DNA from: Consotaella salsifontis
GTDB taxonomy: Bacteria; Pseudomonadota; Alphaproteobacteria; Rhizobiales; Rhizobiaceae
Direction of reading: 5' to 3'
DNA: 64,000 nucleotides
Assembly: GCF_900167365.1 (NCBI RefSeq)
Contig: NZ_FUXL01000008.1
Location: forward strand, 62,001 to 126,000
Both the position numbers and the translations under genes were made by a program. Shown here piece after piece: positions 20,210 through 31,191 of the stretch. The notes beneath the pieces were generated by a model. The model did not search any database and was not told the DNA's origin. It saw only the letters and a program-made list of their open reading frames with translations. How positions within the stretch are numbered: the stretch's first letter is position 1; the number at the start of each line of letters is the position of its first letter.

Positions 20210-21067
20210 CTATTTCAGGAGAGAAAGAGCGACCGCCGCGACGATCGGCCCCGGCGCGCCGGCCGGACCGACCTCCTGAAGCAGCGCCGCGCAGCCGGTC
20301 TTGCCGCCATCGTCATCGACGAGCGAGACGATGGGAATGTCGATCTCCATCGGCTTTCCGGCCCACATGCCCAGCACCCGCCAGTCGCGCACCGGATGGC
20401 TGTTCAGCAGCGTGCGACCGGCGTTCTCGCCATGCTTGACCGCCACCTTCACCTCTTCCTCGTAGGTCGCGAGGATGAGCAGGGTGTTCTGCCCGCTGCG
20501 CGCCGCTGCCCCGTCCGCGCGGATGTGGAGGCGGTCGCCGATGATCTCCAGCTGCAGGCGCGGCGCCTCCGCCACCGACCCGAGATGGGTGGAGGCCAGG
20601 GCGTCCTCGATCTTCTTGCGCTTCGAGCCGACCACCTGTCGGCGTCCGTTGACCACCGCTTGGGGCGTATAGACCGTCGCCGTCTTGAAGGCCTTGGCGT
20701 AGTCGCGCTGGCGATCCGTCGTCTGGGGCGAGGCGAAGGTGTCGCGCCAGCCGATGTAGTCCCAGTAATCGACGTGATAGGCGAGCGTGACGAGGTTCTC
20801 CTTGCGCGAGAACTCGGCGAAGAGCGCATCGGCGGGGGGGCAGGACGAACAGCCCTGGGCGGTGAACAGCTCGACGACGCCGGAGAACATGGTGCTGTCG
20901 GCCACTGTCGTCGCCCGCTGGGCGAGAGCGTTGCCGCAGGCAAGGAGGCTGGCGCCAAGGATCAGCAGACCGGTCTTGGCTCGCACGTCTCGCTTCTCCC
21001 TGCTCCGCCTGTCGCTCGGCGCGGCGCGCTCGCCGCCCGGATCGATATGGGATGCGATCATTAACAC
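20210..21067 (-). CDS. DUF1223 secreted thioredoxin-fold protein
   Basis: The frame from ATG 21067 gives 285 residues. GTG 20986 (258 residues) puts the signal peptide AKTGLLILGASLLACGNALAQ at the N-terminus and is at least as likely. The family signature VVELFTAQGCSSCPPADALF contains a CSSC pair like a thioredoxin active site, followed by LAYHVDYWDYIGWRDTFASP and YTPQAVVNGRRQVVG. The family is common beside acnA in Rhizobiales; its function is unknown, perhaps periplasmic redox. It lies downstream of acnA on the same strand. Confidence 0.85.
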   Translation of the reverse strand: MLMIASHIDPGGERAAPSDRRSREKRDVRAKTGLLILGASLLACGNALAQRATTVADSTMFSGVVELFTAQGCSSCPPADALFAEFSRKENLVTLAYHVDYWDYIGWRDTFASPQTTDRQRDYAKAFKTATVYTPQAVVNGRRQVVGSKRKKIEDALASTHLGSVAEAPRLQLEIIGDRLHIRADGAAARSGQNTLLILATYEEEVKVAVKHGENAGRTLLNSHPVRDWRVLGMWAGKPMEIDIPIVSLVDDDGGKTGCAALLQEVGPAGAPGPIVAAVALSLLK

Positions 21068-21132
21068 GGCGAAGGCGGCGTGCGAGTCAATTGCAGGTGA
21101 GGCTCAAGTCACGGCTCATGACGAAAGTGCGA

Positions 21133-21161
21133 CGGCGCCGCAGCTTGATGCTGCGGCGCCG
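21133..21161 (-). terminator. Hairpin downstream of acnA
   Basis: An 11-bp stem CGGCGCCGCAG / CTGCGGCGCCG with a 7-nt loop lies 52 nt after the acnA stop. The minus-strand tail is GTCGCACTTT, so the U-tract is weak. Confidence 0.6.
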
Positions 21162-21212
21162 CCAATGTTTCCTATCGTCTCATGGACGGGAGAAAGGCTT
21201 CGAGAGCCTGCC

Positions 21213-23924
<2,712 letters not shown>

Positions 23925-24242
23925 GGATTCTCTTTCCTTCCCGAACCAAGTTTCAGTCCGAAGGGCGAACGCCCGTCGCGCGAAGAAGGCACGCGAGGAA
24001 AGCGGGTACGACCATTTCCGCCTGTCCGCCCCGACGCCGCCTCCCCCCGATGACATGGATCAAGGCAGGCGTCGCGTGATCGGCGCTCAAAAAGTGCCCA
24101 CGCCGGTCGCTGGTGTGGTTGTCGTGGTTATAGGTAACTTTGTAATGGCTAGGAAGAGCTTGGAACGGCTCAAATATGAGAAACCTTGATCAATCGTGAC
24201 GCCGTTGAGACACAGCCGCCGATTGCAGCCCGGGAGCACCCT
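23925..24242. other. Divergent intergenic region acnA / ccmA (318 bp)
   Basis: This stretch separates the two divergent gene starts and should hold both promoters. The plus-strand part around 24115-24150 is AT-richer (GTTATAGGTAACTTTGTAAT). I see no strong operator, repeat or small gene. An alternative ccmA start at TTG 24186 would shorten it. Confidence 0.5.
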
Positions 24243-24923
24243 TTGATCACGGTCACGGCGGCCGGCCTTTCGGCCGGGCGGGGCAGCGAAACGGTCGTTC
24301 CCCCACAGGATTTCACGGTCTCTTCCGGCGAGGCGCTGGTCGTCACCGGAAAGAACGGCATCGGCAAATCAACCCTGCTGCGCACCATCGCGGGGCTTCT
24401 ACCGGCCATGGGCGGCGCGATTTCGGTCGACGGCGCGCTGACGCCCGAGGGCGAGCCGGCCGAGCATGTCTCGGAGATCGCCCATTATCTCGGGCACCGC
24501 CACGCGATGAAGGCAAGCGTCACCGTGCGCGGCAATCTCGCCTTCTGGCAGAGCTTTCTCGGCGGCGTCCGGCACACGGCGGAAGAGGCGCTGGAGGCCG
24601 TTGATCTCTCCCACGTGCTCGATCTTCCCTTCGGCTACCTCTCGGCGGGGCAGCAGCGGCGCGCCGCGATGGCTCGCCTTCTCGTCGTCGAGCGGCCTCT
24701 CTGGATCCTCGACGAGCCAACCTCGGCGCTCGACGTCCACGCCCAGGCGCGCTTTGCCGTGCTGATGACGGCGCACCGGGCCAAGGGCGGGTTGATCATC
24801 GCCGCCACCCACCACGCGCTCGGCCTGGAGGATGCCCGCTCGCTTCATCTGGAAAGAGACGCGACGCCCGCCTTCCACGGCTTCACGGAAGAAGACCTTG
24901 CCGCCGAGGAGGGCTGGTCATGA
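24243..24923 (+). CDS. ccmA: Haem ABC exporter ATP-binding subunit CcmA
   Basis: This 226-residue ATPase starts at TTG 24243, with GGGAG 7 nt upstream; TTG 24186 would add 19 residues. Walker A is GKNGIGKST, the signature is LSAGQQRRAAMARL, Walker B is LWILDEPTSALD, and the H-loop ATHHAL follows. CcmA with CcmB forms the release motor that frees haem-loaded CcmE during System I cytochrome c maturation. The stop overlaps the ccmB start by 4 bases (ATGA). Confidence 0.93.
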   Translation: MITVTAAGLSAGRGSETVVPPQDFTVSSGEALVVTGKNGIGKSTLLRTIAGLLPAMGGAISVDGALTPEGEPAEHVSEIAHYLGHRHAMKASVTVRGNLAFWQSFLGGVRHTAEEALEAVDLSHVLDLPFGYLSAGQQRRAAMARLLVVERPLWILDEPTSALDVHAQARFAVLMTAHRAKGGLIIAATHHALGLEDARSLHLERDATPAFHGFTEEDLAAEEGWS

Positions 24924-25579
24924 TCGCCATATTCCGGCGCGACCTTTCCCTCGCCTTCTCCTCGGGCGGAGGAGCGACGACGGGCGTCATCTTCTTTCTC
25001 GCCGTGGTTGCAACGATCCCCTTCGGCGTCGGCCCCGACCTCAATCTCCTATCGCGCATCGGCCCGGCAATCCTGTGGATAGGGGCGCTGCTCGCCACCC
25101 TTCTCACCCTCGATCGCCTGTTCCAGGCCGATCGGGAGGATGGCACGCTGGACCTTCTCGTCGCCGGCCCGACGCCGCTCCCCCTCGTCGTGCTTTCGAA
25201 GTGTCTTGCCCATTGGGTGGCCGGCGGCCTGCCGCTGGTGATCGCTGCGCCGGTGCTCGGCCTCTTCCTGGCGCTGTCACCGACGGCCATCGGCGCGGTG
25301 ATGGCGACCCTCCTGGTCGGCACCCCGGCGATCACGCTGATCGGCGCGGTGGGCGCGGCCGTCGCCGTGGCGCTGCCGCGCGGCGGGCTCCTCGTCTCGG
25401 TGCTGGTGCTGCCGCTGGCGATCCCGGTGCTGATCTTCGGCGTGCTCGCCACCTACGGCGCCGTCAACGACCCCGACCCGTTCCTGCCGCCCTTCCTCAT
25501 CCTTTGCGCCCTCACCCTCTTCTTCAGCGCCATCGGCCCCATCGCGGCCGCGGCGGCGTTGCGGGCGAGCGGGGATTGA
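24920..25579 (+). CDS. ccmB: Haem exporter protein CcmB
   Basis: This 219-residue membrane protein has six hydrophobic segments. It starts MIAIFRRDLSLAFSSGGGATTGVIFFLAVVATIPFGVGPD and contains LDRLFQADREDGTLDLL, both diagnostic of CcmB. It partners CcmA in cytochrome c maturation. In most relatives ccmC follows directly; here about 1.65 kb with two unrelated genes intervenes. Confidence 0.95.
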   Translation: MIAIFRRDLSLAFSSGGGATTGVIFFLAVVATIPFGVGPDLNLLSRIGPAILWIGALLATLLTLDRLFQADREDGTLDLLVAGPTPLPLVVLSKCLAHWVAGGLPLVIAAPVLGLFLALSPTAIGAVMATLLVGTPAITLIGAVGAAVAVALPRGGLLVSVLVLPLAIPVLIFGVLATYGAVNDPDPFLPPFLILCALTLFFSAIGPIAAAAALRASGD

Positions 25580-25694
25580 GGAGGGCGCTTGGCGGCTAGG
25601 TCGCCGATCCGGCGATCCCATTAGTTGATAACGCGGTCAATGATCTGCCCAGCAGGACACTCAACCGGGCTGCAGATGGATCACGGCGTTTCCC

Positions 25695-25814
25695 CGTCAT
25701 CCTCGGCCGTCAGGCCGGGGATCCATGCCGAAAGCGCTCAAGCCGCCAATTCGTCAACGGACTGCCGCGCCACCGCCGAGGCATGGATCCCCGCGCTATC
25801 GCGCGAGGATGACG
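25695..25814. repeat. Pair of inverted palindromic repeat units (dispersed intergenic repeat type)
   Basis: The left unit 25695-25731 begins CGTCATCCTCGG and ends GGGGATCCATGCC. The right unit 25777-25814 is its reverse complement with the same two conserved ends. They differ mainly in the central 11 bases, which are self-complementary in each unit (GGCC-GTCA-GGCC; GCGC-TATC-GCGC-like). So each unit forms its own hairpin and the pair can form a larger one across a 45-bp spacer. This is the REP-like repeat style widespread between alphaproteobacterial genes. The right unit runs into the 3' end of the excalibur gene. Confidence 0.75.
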
Positions 25815-26188
25815 CGGCGGCTATATGGCTCGCACGCGATCCCATCGCCGTCACTGTCGAGCCAGGGCCAATATCCCGGCCCGCCACGATAGGCGGGCGC
25901 GAGGCCAACCGCCCTCGCAGCGGCACAATTTGGCAGGGAAGCGAGGTGACGCAAAGTGGTGCTCGGCGGCCATGGGCTGGCGAAAAAACCAAGCCCCACA
26001 ATCACGATGAGAATGACGGGCAATGCCGCCACGCAAAGCTTCCTGAGGCGCCGGTTGCGCGCCGGCCGGAAGAGATGTCGCGAGACGCGAGCAAAGCGAC
26101 CCCGAAGGTGGCGCACTCGTTCTTCACGATGGTCTTCAGCGGCGCGGTGAGAGAGCAAGGAGATCGGCAATTGAGTCTCTCTGATCAT
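25796..26188 (-). CDS. Excalibur calcium-binding domain protein, membrane-anchored
   Basis: The protein is about 130 residues from ATG 26188; an upstream ATG at 26323 is open but unlikely. A basic N-terminus is followed by one membrane segment (KLCVAALPVILIVIVGLGFFASPW) and then a C-terminal excalibur domain, SLPNCAAARAVGLAPAYRGGPGYWPWLDSDGDGIACEPY, with the DxDxDGxxCE calcium loop and the paired cysteine. The domain should be periplasmic. Its last five or six codons and stop lie inside the right repeat unit, so the repeat supplies the C-terminal residues. No strong ribosome site is seen. Confidence 0.75.
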   Translation of the reverse strand: MIRETQLPISLLSHRAAEDHREERVRHLRGRFARVSRHLFRPARNRRLRKLCVAALPVILIVIVGLGFFASPWPPSTTLRHLASLPNCAAARAVGLAPAYRGGPGYWPWLDSDGDGIACEPYSRRVILAR

Positions 26189-26355
26189 CAGGAGTAAGAC
26201 GTTGCCACCGTTCCGCTGATCGATCGCTAAATCCAATCCGCAAACTTTATAAAAACGCCTGTTATCCCTGTATCGATCTGGCCCTTCGACTTGCGTTGCA
26301 GGCTTGCGACGAGGCAAATACAAGCCGCCGCTTGGCCGCCGAGGGAGTATCCACC

Positions 26356-27132
26356 ATGACCGACTGGAACGCCGATCTCTATCTGAAATTCGCAGATGAA
26401 CGGACGCGGCCGGCGCGGGAGCTTTTGGCGCGTGTGCCGCTGGAGAGCGCGGCGACGGCGGTCGACCTCGGCTGTGGGCCGGGCAACTCGACGGCGCTCA
26501 TCGCCGAGCGCTTTCCCGAGGCGGCGATCACCGGCGTCGACACCTCCCCCGCCATGCTGGAGAAGGCGCGCGCCGCCCTGCCCAACTGCACCTTCATCGA
26601 AGGGGACGTTGCGACCTATGCGCCCGAGTGGCCGGCCGACCTGATCTTCGGCAATGCCGTGCTGCAGTGGCTCGGCGACCACGAAAGCCTGTTTCCCTTG
26701 CTCATGCAGCGCCTTGCCCCCGGCGGCGCCCTCGCCATCCAAATGCCCGACAATCTCGGCGAGCCCTCGCACCGGGCGATGCGCGAAACGGCGGCGGACG
26801 GACCCTGGGCGGGCAAGCTCTCGCGAGCGGCGGCGAGCCGCACGAAAATCCTATCCACCGAGGCCTATTATGATCTCCTCGCGCCGCTGGCAGACGAGAT
26901 CGACGTCTGGCGGACGACCTATAGCCACGTCATGGAAGGGCCGGCCGCCATCGTCACCTGGCTGAAGGCGACAGGGCTGAGGCCCTTCCTTGCCCCCCTC
27001 GACGAAAGCGAGCAGACCGGTTTCCTCGCCGCCTACGAGGCCCGCCTTTCCGAGAGCTACCGGCCGAGAGCGGACGGCAAGGTGCTTCTTCATTTCCCGC
27101 GCCTGTTCATCGTCGCGCGCCGCAAAGCGTGA
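26356..27132 (+). CDS. tam: Trans-aconitate 2-methyltransferase
   Basis: This 258-residue SAM-dependent methyltransferase starts MTDWNADLYLKFADERTRPARELLARV, the Tam-specific lead. Motif I is VDLGCGPGNST, and the family blocks NAVLQWLGDH and QMPDNLGEPSH follow. It methylates trans-aconitate, a spontaneous isomer of cis-aconitate that inhibits aconitase, so it makes functional sense about 2.4 kb from acnA. It sits within the ccm cluster between ccmB and ccmC. The end of tam overlaps the long form of the next frame but not the chosen ccmC start. Confidence 0.93.
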   Translation: MTDWNADLYLKFADERTRPARELLARVPLESAATAVDLGCGPGNSTALIAERFPEAAITGVDTSPAMLEKARAALPNCTFIEGDVATYAPEWPADLIFGNAVLQWLGDHESLFPLLMQRLAPGGALAIQMPDNLGEPSHRAMRETAADGPWAGKLSRAAASRTKILSTEAYYDLLAPLADEIDVWRTTYSHVMEGPAAIVTWLKATGLRPFLAPLDESEQTGFLAAYEARLSESYRPRADGKVLLHFPRLFIVARRKA

Positions 27133-27230
27133 TCCCTCGCCGGCCAAAACTTGACCTGGAACAAAGGCTTCAGGCCTCATTCGTGAGACACGATTTGCCG
27201 TTGTCCGAGAACAGTTCTAGTGTGCGCCGC

Positions 27231-27986
27231 ATGAGCAATGTCGCAACCTCGCCGTCGCGCTTTGCGGCGCTCGCCAATCCGACGCGGTTTCTCCAGCTTT
27301 CGGGGGCCATCCAGCCATGGCTCTACGGGCTGGCGCTCGTCGTTCTGGCGGCGGGGCTCTTCCTCGCGCTGACGGCGCCGGACGACTACCAGCAGGGCTC
27401 CACCGTCAGGATCATGTTCATCCACGTGCCCTTTGCCTGGATTGCCATGATGACGTGGACGGTGATGAGCGTCTCCGCCCTCGGCACGCTGGTCTGGCGG
27501 CATCCGCTGGCCGACGTTTCCGTCAAGGCGGCGGCGCCCATCGGCGCGGTCTTCACCTTCCTGTCGCTCGTCACCGGCTCCATCTGGGGGCGGCCCATGT
27601 GGGGCACGTGGTGGGTGTGGGATGCCCGCCTCACCTCGGTCTTCATCCTGTTCCTGATGTATCTCGGCCTTATCGCGCTGACGCGCGCGCTGGAGGACCC
27701 CGGCCGTTCGGCGCGGGCGGCCGCCGTTCTGGTGCTGGTCGGCTTCGTCAACATCCCGATCATCAAGTTCTCGGTGGACTGGTGGAACACGCTGCATCAG
27801 CCCGCCAGCGTCATGCGCGTTGACGGCCCCGCCATGCCCGCCGCCTTCCTGGTGCCGCTCCTGGTCTGCGCCGCCGGCTTCACCCTTCTCTTCTTCGCCA
27901 TGCACCTCACGGCCATGCGCACCGAGGTGCTGCGGCGGCGCGTCATGGCCCTGTCGCGCCTTGCCGCCCGCGCCTCCGGCGCCTGA
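27231..27986 (+). CDS. ccmC: Haem transporter protein CcmC
   Basis: This 251-residue protein has six membrane segments. The tryptophan-rich haem-handling motif WGTWWVWDARLTS is present, with periplasmic His in FIHVPFAWIAM and WWNTLHQPASV as haem ligands. It loads haem onto CcmE. ATG 27231 is chosen; an upstream frame from 27129 lacks similarity. Confidence 0.95.
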   Translation: MSNVATSPSRFAALANPTRFLQLSGAIQPWLYGLALVVLAAGLFLALTAPDDYQQGSTVRIMFIHVPFAWIAMMTWTVMSVSALGTLVWRHPLADVSVKAAAPIGAVFTFLSLVTGSIWGRPMWGTWWVWDARLTSVFILFLMYLGLIALTRALEDPGRSARAAAVLVLVGFVNIPIIKFSVDWWNTLHQPASVMRVDGPAMPAAFLVPLLVCAAGFTLLFFAMHLTAMRTEVLRRRVMALSRLAARASGA

Positions 27987-27999
27987 GACGGACCTTGCC

Positions 28000-28179
28000 A
28001 TGCAGAACGAGTATTTCGCCTTCATTTCCGCTGCCTACGGCGTCTCGGCGCTGTCGCTCCTCGGCCTCGCGCTCTGGCTCTTCCTCGATGCGCGTGGACG
28101 CCAGCGCGAGTTGAAGGCGCTCGAGGCGCGCGGCATCCGCCGCCGTTCCGACGCCTCGGCGCGGGGGACGGCCGCGTGA
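28000..28179 (+). CDS. ccmD: Haem exporter small subunit CcmD
   Basis: The protein is 59 residues with one membrane helix (ISAAYGVSALSLLGLALWLFLDARGR) and a positively charged cytoplasmic tail. This size, topology and position between ccmC and ccmG define CcmD, which helps release CcmE from the CcmABC complex. It starts 13 bp after ccmC and overlaps the ccmG start by 4 bases. Confidence 0.9.
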   Translation: MQNEYFAFISAAYGVSALSLLGLALWLFLDARGRQRELKALEARGIRRRSDASARGTAA

Positions 28180-28802
28180 GCGAGACCGCCTCTGGCAACG
28201 ATGCGGGCCAAGCCGAGGCGCCGCGCCGGCGCACCGGCCTCTGGGTCGCGCTGCCGCTGCTCTTCTTCTTCGCGCTGGCCGGCGTCTTCCTCTACCAGCT
28301 CTCCTTCGGCCAGGACCCGCGCGAGGTCCCGTCCGTCCTCATCGGCAAGCCCGCGCCACGCACGGTGCTGCCGGCATTGGCGGGCATCGCCGCGCCCGGC
28401 GGCCAGCCGGTAAAGGGCCTGGATCTGCCCGCCCTGCTCGCCGAGGGCAAGCCGGTGCTGGTCAACGTCTTCGCGTCCTGGTGCGTCCCCTGCCGCGTCG
28501 AGCACCCGATCCTTCTCGATCTCGCCAAGGATCAGCGCTTCACGCTGGTCGCCATCAATTACAAGGACAAGCCCGAAAACGCGCGCGGCTTCCTCGACGG
28601 CCTCGGCAACCCCTTCTCCGCCATCGGCGCGGACGAGAAGGGCACGAGCACCATTGACTGGGGCGTCTATGGCGTGCCGGAAAGCTTCCTCGTTTCGCCC
28701 GACGGCACCATCGCGTGGAAGCAGACCGGCCCGTTCACGCCCGAGGTGGTCAAGGGACCGCTGGAGCAGGCGCTCGGCAAGGTTCTGGCCGGCGCGAAAT
28801 AA
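28176..28802 (+). CDS. ccmG: Thiol:disulfide interchange protein CcmG/CycY (DsbE)
   Basis: The protein is 208 residues: a cytoplasmic lead, one membrane anchor (LWVALPLLFFFALAGVFLYQL, about 24-44) and a periplasmic thioredoxin fold with active site FASWCVPCRVEHP, preceded by KPVLVNVFAS. The GVYGVPESFLVSPDGTI stretch holds the cis-proline. It keeps apocytochrome CxxCH cysteines reduced for haem ligation. ccmE, ccmF and ccmH are not in the window. Confidence 0.94.
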   Translation: MSETASGNDAGQAEAPRRRTGLWVALPLLFFFALAGVFLYQLSFGQDPREVPSVLIGKPAPRTVLPALAGIAAPGGQPVKGLDLPALLAEGKPVLVNVFASWCVPCRVEHPILLDLAKDQRFTLVAINYKDKPENARGFLDGLGNPFSAIGADEKGTSTIDWGVYGVPESFLVSPDGTIAWKQTGPFTPEVVKGPLEQALGKVLAGAK

Positions 28803-28832
28803 TCTTCAGGCGCCGCTGCGTCGTTTGATCTG

Positions 28833-28892
28833 CATGAACCCTTCCGACCGCCCCCGCCGAACCATGAACCCTTCCGACCGCCCCCGCCGAAC
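28833..28892. repeat. Perfect tandem duplication of a 30-bp unit
   Basis: Two identical 30-bp copies, 28833-28862 and 28863-28892, begin CATGAACCCTTCCGACCGCC. They lie just after ccmG and are followed by a third partial CATGG. Each copy contains an ATG, but no real gene follows in frame. Confidence 0.9.
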
Positions 28893-28931
28893 ATGGTTGG
28901 CAGGGGCGACGGAAATTCATATGGCAAAGGC

Positions 28932-29299
28932 TCAGCCTTCATCGATGGACCAGACCCGAATGCGGTGGCCATCGGGATCGAGCGCCAGAAAATTGAGCCC
29001 GAAGTCCGCGGCCTGAGGTCCTTGCGCGATGGCGATCCCATCGGCTTTCCATGTCTCGTGAAGCGCTTTCACCGCCCCGGCCGTCTCCAGGCGAAGGCCG
29101 AGTTCGACGGTGCCCGCGCCGGTGCTGACGGCGGGCTTTCCCTTGGCCCAAAGCCCGAGGCGCAGCCCCGTGGACAGGATGAAGAGCGCGAATTGTCTTC
29201 CACCACGGTCGGCGCGACATCGAAGAGCTTGCCGTAGAAGGCAGCGCTTTTCGCCGAGTCGGCGACGTGAAGAAGAACGTAGCTGGGATGGGTGGTCAT
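28932..29299 (-). pseudogene. VOC-family (glyoxalase-like) protein, single frameshift
   Basis: ATG 29299 starts MTTHPSYVLLHVADSAKSAAFYGKLFDVAPTVVEDN, a classic VOC beginning. After that the frame is lost. From about 29190 onward a second frame continues the fold: FALFILSTGLRLGLWAKGK, then GTVELGLRLETAGAV and FGLNFLALDPDGHRIRVW, ending at TGA 28932-28934. Joining them needs one extra base at about 29191-29194 (AATTC expected as AATTTC). The protein would be about 122 residues, similar to phenazine/bleomycin-resistance-like members. It is either a recent pseudogene or a base-calling error. It lies 88 bp downstream of a WYL regulator on the same strand. Confidence 0.8.
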
Positions 29300-29387
29300 G
29301 GGTCGTCCTTTCCTTTGGGAAGAGGAGCAGACCCTACGAGCCTCCACTGCCAGATTGTGTCAGCAGCGTTCAGTGGCGGGGCAACAA

Positions 29388-30080
29388 TCAATCGAAGGTG
29401 CGTGTGATGCCTTGGCTGTCTCTCCAGGCTTTCATGAGCGCCGGCCGGGAGGACGGATAGCGCTCCCCCGACATCTCAGCCGCCCCGATGCGGTCGGCGC
29501 GGAAATGTCGGAAGTCCTGGCGCAGCTCGCACCAGGCGACCAGCATTCTCACCTGATCGAAGAAGGCGAGCACGAAGGGCCAGACGGTGCGCCGCGACTC
29601 GGCGTCGCCGCCATCGCGATAGTGGATCGTCAACTTGCGGCGCTCGCGCACGGCCTGCCTCAGCAGCGCAAGAGGCACAGCATGGTGCTCGATCTCCATC
29701 GAAGCGACCACGAGGCCCGAGGTTTGCAACTCGGTCTTAAGGTCTTCCGGCAGGACCGCCGCGATCTTGGCGAGCGCCCCTCTGGCTGCGGCCGACAGCG
29801 CCCCGTCGCCGCGCTCCGCCACCCATCGCGAGCCGAGAACCAGCGCTTCGATCTCCTCGCTCGAGAACATCAGCGGCGGCAAGAGAAACCCAGGCTTGAG
29901 CACATAGCCGACGCCCGCCTCACCCTCGATTGCCGCGCCCTGCGCCTGCAGGCTCGCGATGTCGCGATAGAGCGTGCGCAGGGAGACGCCCGTCTCTTCG
30001 GCCAGGAGACGGCCGCTGACCGGCCGGCGATGGGCGCGAAGGACTTGAAGGAGGCGCAACAGGCGCTCGGAGCGAGACAT
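29388..30080 (-). CDS. YafY-type HTH/WYL transcriptional regulator
   Basis: The protein is 230 residues from ATG 30080 (MSRSERLLRLLQVLRAHRRPVSG). It has an N-terminal DeoR-like HTH with LAEETGVSLRTLYRDIASLQAQG and a C-terminal WYL domain with RKLTIHYRDGGDAESRRTVWPFVLAFF, where the WYL-equivalent region senses a ligand. Such YafY regulators commonly sit beside a VOC or glyoxalase gene, as here, and probably control it. Confidence 0.9.
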   Translation of the reverse strand: MSRSERLLRLLQVLRAHRRPVSGRLLAEETGVSLRTLYRDIASLQAQGAAIEGEAGVGYVLKPGFLLPPLMFSSEEIEALVLGSRWVAERGDGALSAAARGALAKIAAVLPEDLKTELQTSGLVVASMEIEHHAVPLALLRQAVRERRKLTIHYRDGGDAESRRTVWPFVLAFFDQVRMLVAWCELRQDFRHFRADRIGAAEMSGERYPSSRPALMKAWRDSQGITRTFD

Positions 30081-30456
30081 GGCCTCCACTATATCCCGAT
30101 ACTGACAGTTCGTGGCAGCAGTATCGCCTATCCATTCAGCGGAAGGAGCGCCTCCCCAGCACGCGCGAGGTGTGACGATCCAGCATCAGTTAATGCCGAC
30201 CTTCAAACGTTAACCTTTCGTTAACCATTCAAGGCCAGATTCAGCTTTGCGGGTACGGAGCATGATCCAGGAAGCTCCCGAGGCTCTCTGGGAACATGCA
30301 TAAAACAAGAAGATCGAGTGACGACGCGGTCCAGCGGGAACGCGCTTCGCTCAGGAAGAGAGACGGCAAAAGACCGCCCTCTTCGTCGATATCGCGGGCG
30401 GGTCGCGGCTTTCGAGGGGTGTTAAGCCGCGCCCGCCCATCTCCTCCGCACTTCTC
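30081..30456. other. Intergenic 376 bp upstream of the WYL regulator
   Basis: The centre, about 30180-30260, is AT-richer than its surroundings and holds a CtrA-like site. The rest is GC-rich. One short plus-strand frame near 30296-30487 has an Arg/Ser-rich translation and no support. No RNA gene is seen. Confidence 0.5.
30210..30225. promoter_or_regulatory. Candidate CtrA-binding site (TTAA-N7-TTAAC)
   Basis: The sequence TTAACCTTTCGTTAAC fits the full CtrA consensus exactly, and it fits on both strands. CtrA is the cell-cycle master regulator of alphaproteobacteria. The nearest start downstream on the minus strand is the WYL regulator at 30080, 130 bp away; no plus-strand gene follows. Confidence 0.4.
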
Positions 30457-31128
30457 TCATTTGGGATCGCCGAGGGACCGCGCCTGATCGAGAAGCGCGA
30501 TCACCTCCTCGTCCGACGTCTGATCGAAATCGACATAGGCTTCGCCGACCGAGCGAAAGTCCTCGGGCTGCCTCAGGCAGAAGATCTCGCTCGCCGCCTC
30601 CGAAAGACCTGCAAGCGCGGAGGACGGCGCCACCGGCACGGCGAGGATGAGCCGGCTGGCCCCTGAGCGCGCCAGAGCCGTCAGGGCCGCGCGGGCCGTT
30701 CCGCCCGTCGCGATCCCGTCATCCATCAGGATGACCGTGCGCCCTTTCAGGTCGGGCCGAACGCGGTCGCGGCCATAGAGCGCCCGCCGGTGCTCGATCT
30801 CCGCCACCTGCCGCCGGGCCTCGGCCTCGACATAGGCGGGAGACGCTTCGACGAAGGTCGTGACCTCGTCGTTGAGGACGATTTCCGCCGGCTCCCCCTC
30901 GACCACGGCGCCGAGCCCAAGCTCAGGCTCGCCGGGCGCGCCGATCTTGCGCACCAGGAGAACGTCGAGCGGAGCCTTCAACGCGCTTGCCACCTCGAAG
31001 GCGACGGGCACCCCGCCGCGCGGCAGGGCGAGGACAACCGGGCGCGACGCCGCCAAAGGGACGAGCACCTCCGCCAGCATTTGGCCGGCATCGCGGCGAT
31101 CGGCAAAGGGCTTTTCGGGAATCGTCAT
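30457..31128 (-). CDS. Phosphoribosyltransferase-family protein
   Basis: This 223-residue protein has the type-I PRTase PRPP-binding motif VILMDDGIATGGTARAA, and VLALPRGGVPVAFEVASALKAPLDVLLVRKIGAPGEPELGLGAV near the N-terminus. This combination defines a family often annotated as erythromycin esterase-linked or predicted phosphoribosyltransferase; the acceptor base is unknown. ATG 31128 is supported by GGGAGG upstream. It lies 63 bp after pyrE on the same strand and is probably co-transcribed. Confidence 0.87.
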   Translation of the reverse strand: MTIPEKPFADRRDAGQMLAEVLVPLAASRPVVLALPRGGVPVAFEVASALKAPLDVLLVRKIGAPGEPELGLGAVVEGEPAEIVLNDEVTTFVEASPAYVEAEARRQVAEIEHRRALYGRDRVRPDLKGRTVILMDDGIATGGTARAALTALARSGASRLILAVPVAPSSALAGLSEAASEIFCLRQPEDFRSVGEAYVDFDQTSDEEVIALLDQARSLGDPK

Positions 31129-31191
31129 TCGAACCTCCCGGCCGGAATGCGCCCCGCGCGGCAAGGAAAAGGCCCACCGCAAACTCGATTC

